From Agromyces sp. H17E-10 (GTDB lineage: Bacteria > Actinomycetota > Actinomycetes > Actinomycetales > Microbacteriaceae): a DNA stretch of 64,000 bases. Below are positions 22,589 through 31,385 of the stretch, piece after piece (position 1 is the first letter of the stretch; each line of letters opens with the position of its first letter). Position numbers and translations under genes: made by a program. A model generated the notes under the pieces. The model was not told the origin of the DNA and searched no databases. It worked only from the letters and a program-made list of their open reading frames with translations. The stretch lies in assembly GCF_022919715.1 (NCBI RefSeq), contig NZ_CP095042.1:3658001-3722000 (forward strand), read 5' to 3'.

Positions 22589-24747
22589 GCTGCCGCTCCG
22601 GTTCCCGCGGCTCGCTCCGCCGCGGGCGCCTCGCCGCCCGCGGCGGTGACCCGCACGTGGTTCGTCTTGAGCTCGGGCATTCCCGACACGGGGTCGACGG
22701 CGTCCGAGGTCAGCAAGTTCGCCGACCGGTCGTCGCCGAAGTGGAAGGGGAGGAACACGCATTCGACCCGGATGTCGGTGGTCACCGCGACCCGGCACTC
22801 GATGCGCCCACGCGCGTTCTCGATCACCGCGGTCTCGCCGTCGGCGATGCCGAGCCGGAGCGCGGTGGCCGGATGCAGCGAGGCGACGAGCTCGGGCTGT
22901 GCGGCGACGAGCTCCGGCACGTGCCGGGTCTGCACCCCGCTCTGGTAGTGCTCGAGCAGTCGCCCGGTGAGGAGGGTGAGCTCGTCGGGCGCCGGCGCGG
23001 GGCGCGCACCGGTTCGCGGTGACACGGCGACGAGCCGGGCGAGCCCGTCGGGGTGTTCGAAGCGCTCGGCGAACAGGCGCGGGGTCGACGAGCCGCCGCG
23101 CGGGAACGGCCAGTACGCGGCCTCGCCGCGGTCGAGGGCCGCGTAGCCGATCCCCGAGTAGTCGGCGAGCCCGCCGGCTGAGGCGAGCCGGAGCTCCTCG
23201 AACACGAGCTCGGGGTCGGTGTCGAAGCGGGCCTCGCAGCCGAGGCGCCGGGCGAGCTCTGCGAGGACCCAGAGCTCGTCGCGGACCCCCGTGGGCGGAT
23301 CGATCGCCCGTCGTCGCCGCAGCACCCGTCCCTCGAGCGAGGTCATCGTGCCCTCCTCCTCGGCCCACTGCAGCACGGGCAGCACCACGTCGGCCACCGC
23401 CGCGGTCTCCGAGGGCAGGAAGTCGCACACGACGAGCAGGTCGAGCGCGGCGAGCCGTTGGCGCGCCGCGGCGACGTTGGGCGAGGAGACCACGGGGTTC
23501 GATCCGTGCACGAGCAGGGCGCGCACGCCGCCCGGTCGGCCGAGCGAGCCCAGGAGCTCGACGGCCGGCACGCCCGGGCCGGGGAGCTCGTCGGGCTCGA
23601 CGCCCCAGACGCGAGCGACGTGGGCGCGTGCGGCCGGGTCGGTGATCTTGCGGTAGCCCGGCAGCTGGTCGCATTTCTGGCCGTGCTCGCGCCCGCCCTG
23701 TCCGTTGCCCTGGCCGGTGAGCGTGCCGTAGCCGCTGCCCGGTCGGCCCGGCAGCCCGAGGAGCAGGGCGAGGTTGATCGCGGCGGTCGCCGTGTCGGTG
23801 CCGTCGACGTGCTGCTCGATGCCGCGCCCCGTGAGGATGAACGTGCGGCCGCCCGAGGCGAGCCTGCGCGCGAGGTCGCGCAGTGTCGTCGCGGGCACCC
23901 CGGTGATCGACTGCACGCGCGCGGGCCACCAGGGCGCGACGCTCCGTCGGACGGCGTCGAGGCCGATCGTGCGCCGCTCGAGGTACGCCGCGTCGGCGAG
24001 TCCCTCGGCGATGACGACGTGCGCGAGCCCGAGCAGGAGGACGAGGTCGGTGCCCGGGGCCGGTTGCAGGTGGATGCCGCGACCGTCGTCGGTCAGGCGA
24101 GCGGTCGCGGTCCGACGGGGGTCGACGACGACGAGCCCGCCCGCGGCCTGCGCACCCGCGAGGTGCCCGATGAACGGCGGCATGGTCGCGGCGACGTTCG
24201 TGCCGAGCAGCAGCACCGTGTCGGCCCCGTCGAGGTCGTCGATCGGGAACGGCAGCCCCCGATCGACGCCGAACGCCCGGTTGGCGGCGGCCGCGGCCGA
24301 TGCCATGCAGTACCGCCCGTTGTAGTCGATACGGCTCGTGCCGAGGGCGAGCCGCGCGAACTTGCCGAGCGTGTACGCCTTCTCGTTCGTGAGCCCGCCG
24401 CCGCCGAACACGCCGACCGCGTCGGCGCCGTGCCGGTCGCGGATGCCGCGGAGCCGGGTCGCGACGAGGTCGAGCGCCTCGTCCCAGGTCGCGGCGTGCA
24501 GCTCGCCGTCGTCGCCGCGCACGAGCGGGGTGACCAGGCGCGAGGGGGAGCGGAGCAGTTCGGCCGAGGTCCAGCCCTTCTTGCAGAGTCCGCCGCGGTT
24601 CGTGGGGAACTCGCGCCCGGACACCGCCACCGGTGCGGCCGGCTCGGCGTTCCCGAACGGCGCCGCCGCCGAGGCATCCGGTTCGGTCAGGCTCATCGCG
24701 CACTGGAGCGCGCAGTACGGGCAGTGCGTGTCGGCGGAGCGCGGCAT
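22585..24747 (-). CDS. nasC: Assimilatory nitrate reductase catalytic subunit (molybdopterin, [4Fe-4S])
   Basis: This 720-residue MopB-superfamily enzyme has an N-terminal [4Fe-4S] site: Cys9, Cys12, Cys16 (CPYCALQC) and Cys55 (GGLCKKGW). Bis-MGD binding segments such as GRGIEQHVDGTDTATA and CDQLPGYRKITDP, and a C-terminal dinucleotide-binding domain (LLTGRLLEHYQSG), follow. It reduces nitrate to nitrite in the cytoplasm. A GAGGAGGG site precedes ATG 24747. It lies 13 bp after narK and overlaps nasB by 4 bp. Confidence 0.9.
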   Translation of the reverse strand: MPRSADTHCPYCALQCAMSLTEPDASAAAPFGNAEPAAPVAVSGREFPTNRGGLCKKGWTSAELLRSPSRLVTPLVRGDDGELHAATWDEALDLVATRLRGIRDRHGADAVGVFGGGGLTNEKAYTLGKFARLALGTSRIDYNGRYCMASAAAAANRAFGVDRGLPFPIDDLDGADTVLLLGTNVAATMPPFIGHLAGAQAAGGLVVVDPRRTATARLTDDGRGIHLQPAPGTDLVLLLGLAHVVIAEGLADAAYLERRTIGLDAVRRSVAPWWPARVQSITGVPATTLRDLARRLASGGRTFILTGRGIEQHVDGTDTATAAINLALLLGLPGRPGSGYGTLTGQGNGQGGREHGQKCDQLPGYRKITDPAARAHVARVWGVEPDELPGPGVPAVELLGSLGRPGGVRALLVHGSNPVVSSPNVAAARQRLAALDLLVVCDFLPSETAAVADVVLPVLQWAEEEGTMTSLEGRVLRRRRAIDPPTGVRDELWVLAELARRLGCEARFDTDPELVFEELRLASAGGLADYSGIGYAALDRGEAAYWPFPRGGSSTPRLFAERFEHPDGLARLVAVSPRTGARPAPAPDELTLLTGRLLEHYQSGVQTRHVPELVAAQPELVASLHPATALRLGIADGETAVIENARGRIECRVAVTTDIRVECVFLPFHFGDDRSANLLTSDAVDPVSGMPELKTNHVRVTAAGGEAPAAERAAGTGAAA

Positions 24748-24760
24748 CCGGGCACCCTCC

Positions 24761-26173
24761 TCAGACCCGGTGCGACCGCAGCGGCCGCACGTAGACGAGC
24801 GCGGTGAGTACGAGGAGCGCCGCGTAGGCGACGACGAAGCCGAGGAACGCCGCCGTGTATGCGCCCGTCGCCTGCACCGAGACGTTCAGCGCCTGGGGGA
24901 TGAGGAAGCCGCCGTACGCGCCGATCGCCGAGATCAGCCCGAGCGCGGCCGCCGCCTTCCGCTTGCGTGCCGCCTCGTCGCCCGAGCCGCGCAGGGCGAA
25001 GACGACGGGCACCATGCGGTACGTGGAGCCGTTGCCGACGCCGGCCGCCGCGAACAGCAGGAGGAACAGGCCGAGGAAGGCCCAGAAGCCCGCCGACGGC
25101 ACCGAGACGACCACCGCGAGCGTGATCGCGCCCATCGCCGCGAACGCGCACATCGTGATGCGGGCACCGCCGAACCGGTCGGCCAGGCGGCCCCCGTACG
25201 GTCGCGCGAGGGAGCCGACGAGCGCGCCGAGGAACGCGAGGGAGACGGAGGCCCCGCCGACCGCGAACGTCGAGAATGCGGGGAACTGGTCGGCGATGAG
25301 CTTCGGGAATACGCTCGCGAAGCCGATGAACGAGCCGAACGTGCCGATGTAGAGCAGCGAGAGCAGCCAGAGGTGCGGCTCCTTGAGCGCGGCGGCGGAG
25401 CTCGCGAAGTCGGCCTTGGCGTTCGAGAGGTTGTCCATGCGGCGCCACGCGCCGATCATGGCCACGACGATGAGCGGCACCCAGATCCAGCCGGCGAGCG
25501 GCAGGTTGAGCGTCGCCCCGGCGCCGATCGTGACGACGACGGGCACGGCGAACTGCGCCACCGCGGCGCCGAGGTTGCCGCCCGCGGCGTTGAGGCCGAG
25601 CGCCCAACCCTTCTCGCGCTGCGGGTAGAAGTACGTGATGTTCGCCATCGAGCTCGCGAAATTGCCGCCGCCGAACCCCGCGAGCGCGGCAGCGGCGAGG
25701 AGGAGCCCGAAGGGGGTCGACGGGTTCGCGACGCACACCGCGAGGGCGATCGCCGGCAGCAGCAGGAGGCCGGCCGAGACGATCGTCCAGTTGCGGCCGC
25801 CGAAGCGGGGCACGAGGAACGAGTACGGGATGCGCAGGGTCGCGCCGACGAGGCTCGGAATCGAGATCAGCCAGAAGACCTCTCCCGTCGAGAGGTCGAA
25901 CCCGGCGGCCGGAAGCGCGACCGCGACGATGCTCCAGAGCTGCCAGACGACGAACCCGAGGAACTCGGCGAAGATCGACCAGTGCAGGTTGCGACGGGCG
26001 ATCGCGCGGCCGGCTGCGGCCCATTGCGACGCGTCCTCCGGGTCCCACCCGTCGATCCAGCGGCCCGGTCGCGTCGTGAGGGCGTCGCCGCCGGCGGCGG
26101 CGGGGCCCGGCGCTGGTGCGGGCGTTCGCGTGCCCGTGGCGGCGTCGGGATGGGTGCTCACGGTGTCGGTCAT
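24761..26173 (-). CDS. narK: MFS nitrate/nitrite transporter (NarK/NasA type)
   Basis: This 470-residue protein has a polar N-terminal tail of about 65 residues and twelve membrane segments. It carries the nitrate-porter features GFGGGNFASSMANITYFYP and GLNAAGGNLGAAVAQ (glycine-rich nitrate signatures), and ARPYGGRLADRFGG, the MFS loop. It imports nitrate for the reductase encoded 13 bp downstream. The promoter region has GlnR-like half-sites. Confidence 0.9.
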   Translation of the reverse strand: MTDTVSTHPDAATGTRTPAPAPGPAAAGGDALTTRPGRWIDGWDPEDASQWAAAGRAIARRNLHWSIFAEFLGFVVWQLWSIVAVALPAAGFDLSTGEVFWLISIPSLVGATLRIPYSFLVPRFGGRNWTIVSAGLLLLPAIALAVCVANPSTPFGLLLAAAALAGFGGGNFASSMANITYFYPQREKGWALGLNAAGGNLGAAVAQFAVPVVVTIGAGATLNLPLAGWIWVPLIVVAMIGAWRRMDNLSNAKADFASSAAALKEPHLWLLSLLYIGTFGSFIGFASVFPKLIADQFPAFSTFAVGGASVSLAFLGALVGSLARPYGGRLADRFGGARITMCAFAAMGAITLAVVVSVPSAGFWAFLGLFLLLFAAAGVGNGSTYRMVPVVFALRGSGDEAARKRKAAAALGLISAIGAYGGFLIPQALNVSVQATGAYTAAFLGFVVAYAALLVLTALVYVRPLRSHRV

Positions 26174-26230
26174 CGGGGCCTCCGTTGCGGTCGCGGTCGG
26201 GGTTCGTGACGTCGACGCTAGTGAGCGGGT

Positions 26231-26257
26231 GTTTCGGCCGGTCGCTGCGGTCGTGAA
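26231..26257 (-). promoter_or_regulatory. GlnR-like operator upstream of narK
   Basis: Read on the minus strand, TTCAC (26257-26253), an 11-bp-phased AGCGA, and GAAAC (26235-26231) are followed by CTAGCGTCG as the -10 region. The order and 5+6 spacing match the sites before sirB and nirD. Confidence 0.6.
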
Positions 26258-26308
26258 CGCTGCGTCTCCACCTGCTCACCCGGCGGGACGCGGGGTGTGA
26301 GGGTGCGG

Positions 26309-27439
26309 TCAGACGTCGATCCGGTAGCCGCGCTTGACGACGGTCGTGATGAGGCCGGGCACGCCGATCGTGCGGCGCAGCCGGCTGAGGGCGACCTCGA
26401 GGGCGTGCGGGTCGGTCGTCCCGGGCAGGCCCGAGGCGAGGCGCTCGCGCGCCACGACGGCGCCGTGCGCGAGCACGAGCGCGCGCAGCAGCGCGAGTGC
26501 GACGGGCGCGAGCGGCACCCGCCGGTCGTGGATGTCGAGCACGGAGCCGCGCAGTTCGAGCGGTCCGTGGCGGGTGTCGAGGCGGATGACGCGCGACTGC
26601 TCGAGGTGCTCGCAGACGAGGCGGATCAGCGCGCCCATGCGGTAGCGCTCGGGCTGGATCGGGGTGATGCCCGCGTCCTGGAGCGGGGCGGCCGTGACCG
26701 GTCCGACGGCCGCGGCGACCACGGGGCCGCACATGGCGTCGACGAGCTCGTCGTACCGCCCGCGGGCCTCCGCGGCGCCGAACAGCGCATGCACCGCGGG
26801 TGCGCTCGTGAACGTGATGCAGTCGAGGCCGCCCGAGCAGGCCGCGTCGATCAAGCGGTCGACGCGGTCGTCGTCGGCGTCGGTCTCGACCCAGCGGTAC
26901 GGCTCGACCGTGAGCACGCGCGCGTGCGCGGCATGGAGTCGTTCGAGCTGGAAGGGCTGGAGGAAGCCGTGCAGCTGCACGGCGACCGTGAGGCCGGCAG
27001 GGTAGCGGTCGAGCACCTCGTCGATGAGCGACTCGGTCGTCTCCTCGGCGCTCATGCCGACGTCGCCGAGGCCGGCGGCGCGGATCCCGCCTCGGGCCTT
27101 CGGCCCGCGCACGAGGATGTCGGTGGCCGAGAGCGCCTCGACGAGGTCCTCGCCGAGGCCGGCCGCATCGGCGACCTCGAACCAGCGGCGCACGCCGTAC
27201 GCGGTCGTCGCGAGCAGCACGTCGGGGCGTGCGGCGATGATCGCGCGGGTGTCGTCGATCACGGGGTCGTCGGAGACGGCATTCGCCATCCGCAGGGTCG
27301 GGGCGTGCAGCACCTGGGCGCCGCGACGGGCGAGCGCGTCGATGAGGTCGCCGGCGCGCCGATCGCTCGTCACGCCGATCCTGAAGCCGGCGAGCTGGTC
27401 GGGCCGGAAGCCCGGCGGGCACTCCGCGGCATCCGTCAT
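26309..27439 (-). CDS. nnaR: HemD-like/winged-helix regulator of nitrate and nitrite assimilation
   Basis: This 376-residue fusion has a uroporphyrinogen-III-synthase-like domain (about residues 12-265: FRIGVTSDRRAGDLIDALARRG, ITFTSAPAVHALF, VAAAVGPVTAAPL) and an OmpR/PhoB-type winged helix at the C-terminus (LAPVALALLRALV, LEVALSRLRRTIG, VVKRGYRIDV). The architecture matches NnaR, which acts with GlnR on nitrate/nitrite genes in actinobacteria. The HemD part may also serve siroheme synthesis. The start overlaps the cobA stop (ATGA), so it is the last gene of nirB-cobA-nnaR. Confidence 0.87.
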   Translation of the reverse strand: MTDAAECPPGFRPDQLAGFRIGVTSDRRAGDLIDALARRGAQVLHAPTLRMANAVSDDPVIDDTRAIIAARPDVLLATTAYGVRRWFEVADAAGLGEDLVEALSATDILVRGPKARGGIRAAGLGDVGMSAEETTESLIDEVLDRYPAGLTVAVQLHGFLQPFQLERLHAAHARVLTVEPYRWVETDADDDRVDRLIDAACSGGLDCITFTSAPAVHALFGAAEARGRYDELVDAMCGPVVAAAVGPVTAAPLQDAGITPIQPERYRMGALIRLVCEHLEQSRVIRLDTRHGPLELRGSVLDIHDRRVPLAPVALALLRALVLAHGAVVARERLASGLPGTTDPHALEVALSRLRRTIGVPGLITTVVKRGYRIDV

Positions 27440-28209
27440 GCGACCACCGACCAGCGGGCCGCGCGGTCCATGAGCTCGGCCGCGCTCGCGTCGCCGTCGT
27501 GCGCGAGCCGCACGACCTCGCCCACGACGACGACCGCGGGCGAGGCGACCCGGGCACGAGCGGTCGTCGAGACGATGTCGCCCAGCGTGCCGAGCGTCGT
27601 CCGCTGCGCCGGGGTGCAGCCGCGCTCGACGACGGCGACGGGATGGCTCGCGGGCAGGCCGTGCCGCGCGAGGCCGGCCGCGAGCGACGGCAGCGTGCCG
27701 ATGCCCATGAGCACGACGATCGTGCCGCCGAGCCCGGCGAGGTGGCGCAGCTCGTCGTCGCCGAGCGGTGCGTGGCCCGAGACGACGGTGAACGCGTGGC
27801 TGACGCCGCGGTGGGTGAGGGGGATGCCGGCCGCCGCGGGCACCGAGATCGCGCTCGTCACGCCCGGGACGACCTCGACGGGGATCCCGGCCGCGTGGCA
27901 GGCGAGCACCTCCTCGCCGCCGCGGCCGAGCACGTACGGGTCGCCGCCCTTCAGCCGGACGACCTGTGCACCGGATGCCGCGTGGCCGACGAGCATCGCC
28001 TCGATCTCGTGCTGCGGCACGGCGTGATGACCCGGTCGCTTGCCCACGTCGACGAGCCGCGCACGCGGGGCGAGCTCGGCGAGGTCGTCGTGCGGGGCGA
28101 GCCGGTCGTACAGCACGACGTCGGCGTCGGCGAGCGCCCTGGCCGCGCGGAGCGTCAGCAGGTCGACCGCGCCGGGGCCGCCGCCCACGATCGTCACCCG
28201 GCCGCTCAT
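27436..28209 (-). CDS. cobA: Uroporphyrinogen-III C-methyltransferase (SUMT)
   Basis: This 257-residue methyltransferase has VTIVGGGPGAVDLLTLRAARAL at the N-terminus, the VVRLKGGDPYVLGRGGEE motif, PGVTSAISVPAAAGIPLTHR and VVLMGIGTL. It adds two methyl groups from S-adenosylmethionine to make precorrin-2, the siroheme precursor. It overlaps nirB upstream and nnaR downstream by 4 bp each. No precorrin-2 dehydrogenase gene is seen in the window, although SirB is present. Confidence 0.94.
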   Translation of the reverse strand: MSGRVTIVGGGPGAVDLLTLRAARALADADVVLYDRLAPHDDLAELAPRARLVDVGKRPGHHAVPQHEIEAMLVGHAASGAQVVRLKGGDPYVLGRGGEEVLACHAAGIPVEVVPGVTSAISVPAAAGIPLTHRGVSHAFTVVSGHAPLGDDELRHLAGLGGTIVVLMGIGTLPSLAAGLARHGLPASHPVAVVERGCTPAQRTTLGTLGDIVSTTARARVASPAVVVVGEVVRLAHDGDASAAELMDRAARWSVVA

Positions 28210-30806
28210 CGCACACCGTCCCGGACGGGGATGCTGGAACCCGCGATGAGCACTGCGCGGCCGTCGGCGCGCTCCTCGGGTGTCGCCGGCCGGAACTGCT
28301 CGCGTTCGGCGACCCGGGCGATCGACGGGTCGGGGGTGCCGGGCGCGTTCACGAACGAGCGGAAGCGGCGCAGCCGCTCGGGATCGGCGAGCGTCGCCGC
28401 CCACTCGTCCTCGTAGTGGTCGACGTGGGCGGCGACCGCGGCCTCGAGCTCGGCCGCGAGGCCGAGCGAATCCTCGACGACGACCTCGCGCACGTGGTCG
28501 ACGCCGCCCTCGAGGTCCTCCATCCAGCGTGCCGTCCGCTGCAGCCGGTCGGCGGTGCGGATGTAGTACATGAGGTAGCGGTCGATGTAGCGGATCAGCG
28601 TCTCGTCGTCGAGGTCGCTCGCGAGCAGCTGCGCGTGCGCCGGCTGGAAGCCGCCGTTGCCGCCGACGTGGAGGTTCCAGCCGGCGTCGGTCGCGATCAC
28701 GCCGACGTCCTTGCCCCGGGCCTCTGCGCACTCGCGGGCGCAGCCCGAGACGCCGAACTTCAGCTTGTGCGGCGAGCGCAGGCCGCGGTACCGCAGCTCG
28801 AGCCGCACGGCCATCGCGACCGAGTCCTGCACGCCGTACCGGCACCACGTCGACCCGACGCAGCTCTTGACGTTGCGCAGCGCCTTGCCGTAGGCCTGCC
28901 CCGACTCGAAGCCCGCGTCGACGAGACGGCGCCAGATGTCGGGCAGCTGGTCGAGCCGCGCCCCGAACAGGTCGATGCGCTGGCCCCCGGTGATCTTCGT
29001 GTACAGGCCGAACTCCATCGCCACCTGCGCGATCACCGCGAGCTTTTCGGGCGTCACCTCGCCGGCCGGGATGCGGGGGACCACGGAGTAGGTGCCGTCC
29101 TTCTGCATGTTCGCCATGGCCCGGTCGTTCGTGTCCTGGAGCCCGCCTCGACCGCCGTCGAGGATGTACGACCCGTGCTGGGTGGCGAGGATCGAAGCGA
29201 CGACCGGCTTGCAGACGTCGCAGCCCCGGCCCGTGCCGAGTCGCGCGATGATCTCGTCGAACGAGGTCAGTTCCAGCACCCGGATCGACTCGAACAGCTC
29301 CTGCCGGCCCAGTTCGAAGTGCTCGCAGAGCGCGCGCGACGGGGTGACGCCCGCCTTCACGAGCTCCGACTCGAGGAGCTTCTTCACGAGCGGCACGCAC
29401 GAGCCGCACTGCGTGCCGGCCCGGGTGCAGGTCTTGAGCTCGCCGAGCTCGGTGCATCCCGGCGCGTGCTCGTCGCCCGTGACGGCGGCCCGGATCGCGC
29501 CGGCCGTCACGTTGTTGCACGCGCAGACGAGGGCGCCGGCGGGCAGTTCGTCGCCCGCGGGCGGTTCGACGCCCGCGGCGGACAGGTAGGCCGCGGGTTC
29601 GCTCGACAGCTCGGTGCCGAGCAGGGGCCGGAGCGACGAGTAGGGGGCCGCGTCGCCGACGAACACTCCGCCGAGCAGGGTCTTCGCATCGCCCGTCATG
29701 ACGAGCTTCTGGTAGAGCCCGCGTGCGGGGTCGGCGTAGACGATCTCGAGTGCGTGCTCGGTGCGCGCGAGCGCGTCGCCGAAGCTCGCGACGTCGACGC
29801 CGGAGAGCTTGAGCTTCGTCGCGTCGTCGACCGTCGTGAACTCCGCCGACCCGCCGAGCAGCCGGTCGGCGACGACCTCGGCCATCGCGTTGGCCGGGGC
29901 GACGAGCCCCGTGCAGCGGCCCTCGAAGCTCGCGACTTCGCCGATGGCCCAGACGTTCGGCGCGGATGCCGCGCACGAGGTGTCGATCGCGACGCCGCCT
30001 CGCGGCCCGAGGTCGAGGCCCAGGTCGCGCGCGAGCTCGTCGCGAGGCGTGATGCCGATCGCGAACACGATGACGTCGCAGTCGATGCGCCGGCCGTTCG
30101 AGAGCTCCACGCCGACCACGGCCCCGCCCTCGACGACGACGGCCGAGGGCCGCGTGCCGAGGTGCAGGCCGATGCCCTGGCCGGCGATGATCCGGCCGAG
30201 GGCTCGCCCGGCGCCCTCGTCGAGCTGGGCCGACATGAGCCAGCCGCCCGAGTGCACGATCGCGGCGTGCGCGCCGAGTGCGGCGAGTCCGCCCGCCGCC
30301 TCGAGGCCGAGCAGGCCGCCGCCGGCGACGACGACCCGTGCGGGACGCCCGAGCCGGCCGGCGATCGCGCCGGTCTCGGCGACGAGCGCGTCGACGTCGT
30401 CGACCGTGCGATAGACCCGGGCGTGCTCCGCCCCCGGGATGTCCGGCACGGGTGCGCTCGAGCCGGTCGCGAGCACGAGCTCGTCCCAGTGGAGCGCCAG
30501 GCCGTTCGCCGTCGTCGCCGTTCGGGTCGCGGCGTCGATCGCGGCGACCCGGTCGCCGACGACCAGTTCGACGTGGCCGTCATCCCACATGCCGCTCGGT
30601 TCGAGCGTGAGATCGGTCGCGGCATCCGCGAGCCGGGTGCTGAGCGCGACGCGGTCGTAGGGGGCGTGCCGCTCCTCGCCGACGACGGTGATGCGCAGCG
30701 TCCGGTCGTCGTCGCGCGCATGCAGGCTGTCGGCGAGGCGGTGCGCCGCCGGTCCGCCGCCGACGATGACGACGTCGCGCACCGCGGTGCGGCTGGTCTC
30801 GGTCAT
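28206..30806 (-). CDS. nirB: Nitrite reductase (NADH), large siroheme subunit
   Basis: This 866-residue enzyme reduces nitrite to ammonium. Domains in order: FAD/NAD(P) oxidoreductase (1-300; VVIVGGGPAAHRLADSL), a BFD [2Fe-2S] region (CACNNVT and GTQCGSCVP, about 430-475), and the siroheme/[4Fe-4S] catalytic part with cysteines in SCVGSTWC (about 647-654) and SGCARECAE (about 688-696). ATG 30806 has a GGGAGG site. The promoter contains a textbook GlnR-like box. It heads nirB-cobA-nnaR. Confidence 0.95.
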   Translation of the reverse strand: MTETSRTAVRDVVIVGGGPAAHRLADSLHARDDDRTLRITVVGEERHAPYDRVALSTRLADAATDLTLEPSGMWDDGHVELVVGDRVAAIDAATRTATTANGLALHWDELVLATGSSAPVPDIPGAEHARVYRTVDDVDALVAETGAIAGRLGRPARVVVAGGGLLGLEAAGGLAALGAHAAIVHSGGWLMSAQLDEGAGRALGRIIAGQGIGLHLGTRPSAVVVEGGAVVGVELSNGRRIDCDVIVFAIGITPRDELARDLGLDLGPRGGVAIDTSCAASAPNVWAIGEVASFEGRCTGLVAPANAMAEVVADRLLGGSAEFTTVDDATKLKLSGVDVASFGDALARTEHALEIVYADPARGLYQKLVMTGDAKTLLGGVFVGDAAPYSSLRPLLGTELSSEPAAYLSAAGVEPPAGDELPAGALVCACNNVTAGAIRAAVTGDEHAPGCTELGELKTCTRAGTQCGSCVPLVKKLLESELVKAGVTPSRALCEHFELGRQELFESIRVLELTSFDEIIARLGTGRGCDVCKPVVASILATQHGSYILDGGRGGLQDTNDRAMANMQKDGTYSVVPRIPAGEVTPEKLAVIAQVAMEFGLYTKITGGQRIDLFGARLDQLPDIWRRLVDAGFESGQAYGKALRNVKSCVGSTWCRYGVQDSVAMAVRLELRYRGLRSPHKLKFGVSGCARECAEARGKDVGVIATDAGWNLHVGGNGGFQPAHAQLLASDLDDETLIRYIDRYLMYYIRTADRLQRTARWMEDLEGGVDHVREVVVEDSLGLAAELEAAVAAHVDHYEDEWAATLADPERLRRFRSFVNAPGTPDPSIARVAEREQFRPATPEERADGRAVLIAGSSIPVRDGVR

Positions 30807-30848
30807 GCTGCCTCCCGGGCTCGAATGAGGCGAGCGTAGGTGCGTGCC

Positions 30849-30875
30849 GTTTCGCGCCTGTTACGACGGGGTAAC
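30849..30875 (-). promoter_or_regulatory. GlnR-like operator upstream of nirB
   Basis: On the minus strand the site reads GTTAC-n6-GTAAC-n6-GAAAC, the closest match in the window to the published actinobacterial GlnR consensus. A TACGCT -10-like hexamer follows at 30838-30833 on the same strand. Confidence 0.75.
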
Positions 30876-30913
30876 CGCGGTGCACCGGTGCCGCACACGA
30901 GTGCGGGCCGAGT

Positions 30914-30962
30914 GTGAGCCGGGCTTCACGATCGCGAAACACGGGAGGCGGGGCGTCGAAAC
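30914..30962 (+). promoter_or_regulatory. GlnR-like operator upstream of nirD
   Basis: TTCAC (30925-30929), GAAAC (30936-30940) and GAAAC (30958-30962) are phased at 11 bp, with GTGAG (30914-30918) in the same phase. CTAGCGTCG (30972-30980) supplies the -10 region. The array faces away from the nirB box 50 bp to the left. Confidence 0.65.
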
Positions 30963-31006
30963 AGGCGATCGCTAGCGTCGTTCGCACCACGACGGGAGGA
31001 GCCGCC

Positions 31007-31357
31007 ATGACGACGACGATCGAAACGCGCACCGCCTGGCTGCAGGCCTGCGACCTCGACGACCTCGAGCCGGGCTGGGGCGAGGTCGCCCTGCACGGGC
31101 CGCATCAGATCGCGCTCGTGCGCGTCGACGAGCGGGAGGTCTACGCGGTCGACCACCACGATCCGCATACCGGTGCGCCCGTGATGGCGCGCGGCATCGT
31201 CGGGTCGCGGGGTGAGCGCCCCACCATCGCCTCGCCGTTGCACAAGGAGGTCTACGACCTCGGCACGGGGGAGTGCTTCACCGACGGGTCGCTCGCGCTG
31301 CGCACCTACCGCACGCGCATCGTCGGCGGCATGATCGAGGTCGAGCTCGCCGACTGA
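31007..31357 (+). CDS. nirD: Nitrite reductase (NADH), small subunit
   Basis: This 116-residue Rieske-fold protein has GPHQIALVRVDEREVYAVDHHDP and SPLHKEVYDLGTGECFTDGS. Like other NirD proteins it lacks the Cys/His cluster ligands of true Rieske proteins, so it plays a structural or assembly role with NirB. ATG 31007 has GGGAGGA upstream. The gene is divergent from nirB rather than directly downstream of it, so both must respond to the shared regulatory region between them. Confidence 0.9.
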   Translation: MTTTIETRTAWLQACDLDDLEPGWGEVALHGPHQIALVRVDEREVYAVDHHDPHTGAPVMARGIVGSRGERPTIASPLHKEVYDLGTGECFTDGSLALRTYRTRIVGGMIEVELAD

Positions 31358-31385
31358 CGTCGATGCGCGATCCGGCCGTGCGGGC

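Noticed and set aside
20906..24703. Very long open frames antisense or out of phase to real genes, here and at 9065-11581, 2153-3481 and 41598-44156
   Set aside because: They read as Arg/Pro/Ala/His-rich low-complexity protein and overlap genes with clear motifs. Long shadow frames are expected at this GC content.
31007..31357. NirD as a broken Rieske protein because cluster ligands are missing
   Set aside because: NirD small subunits normally lack the Rieske Cys/His ligands.
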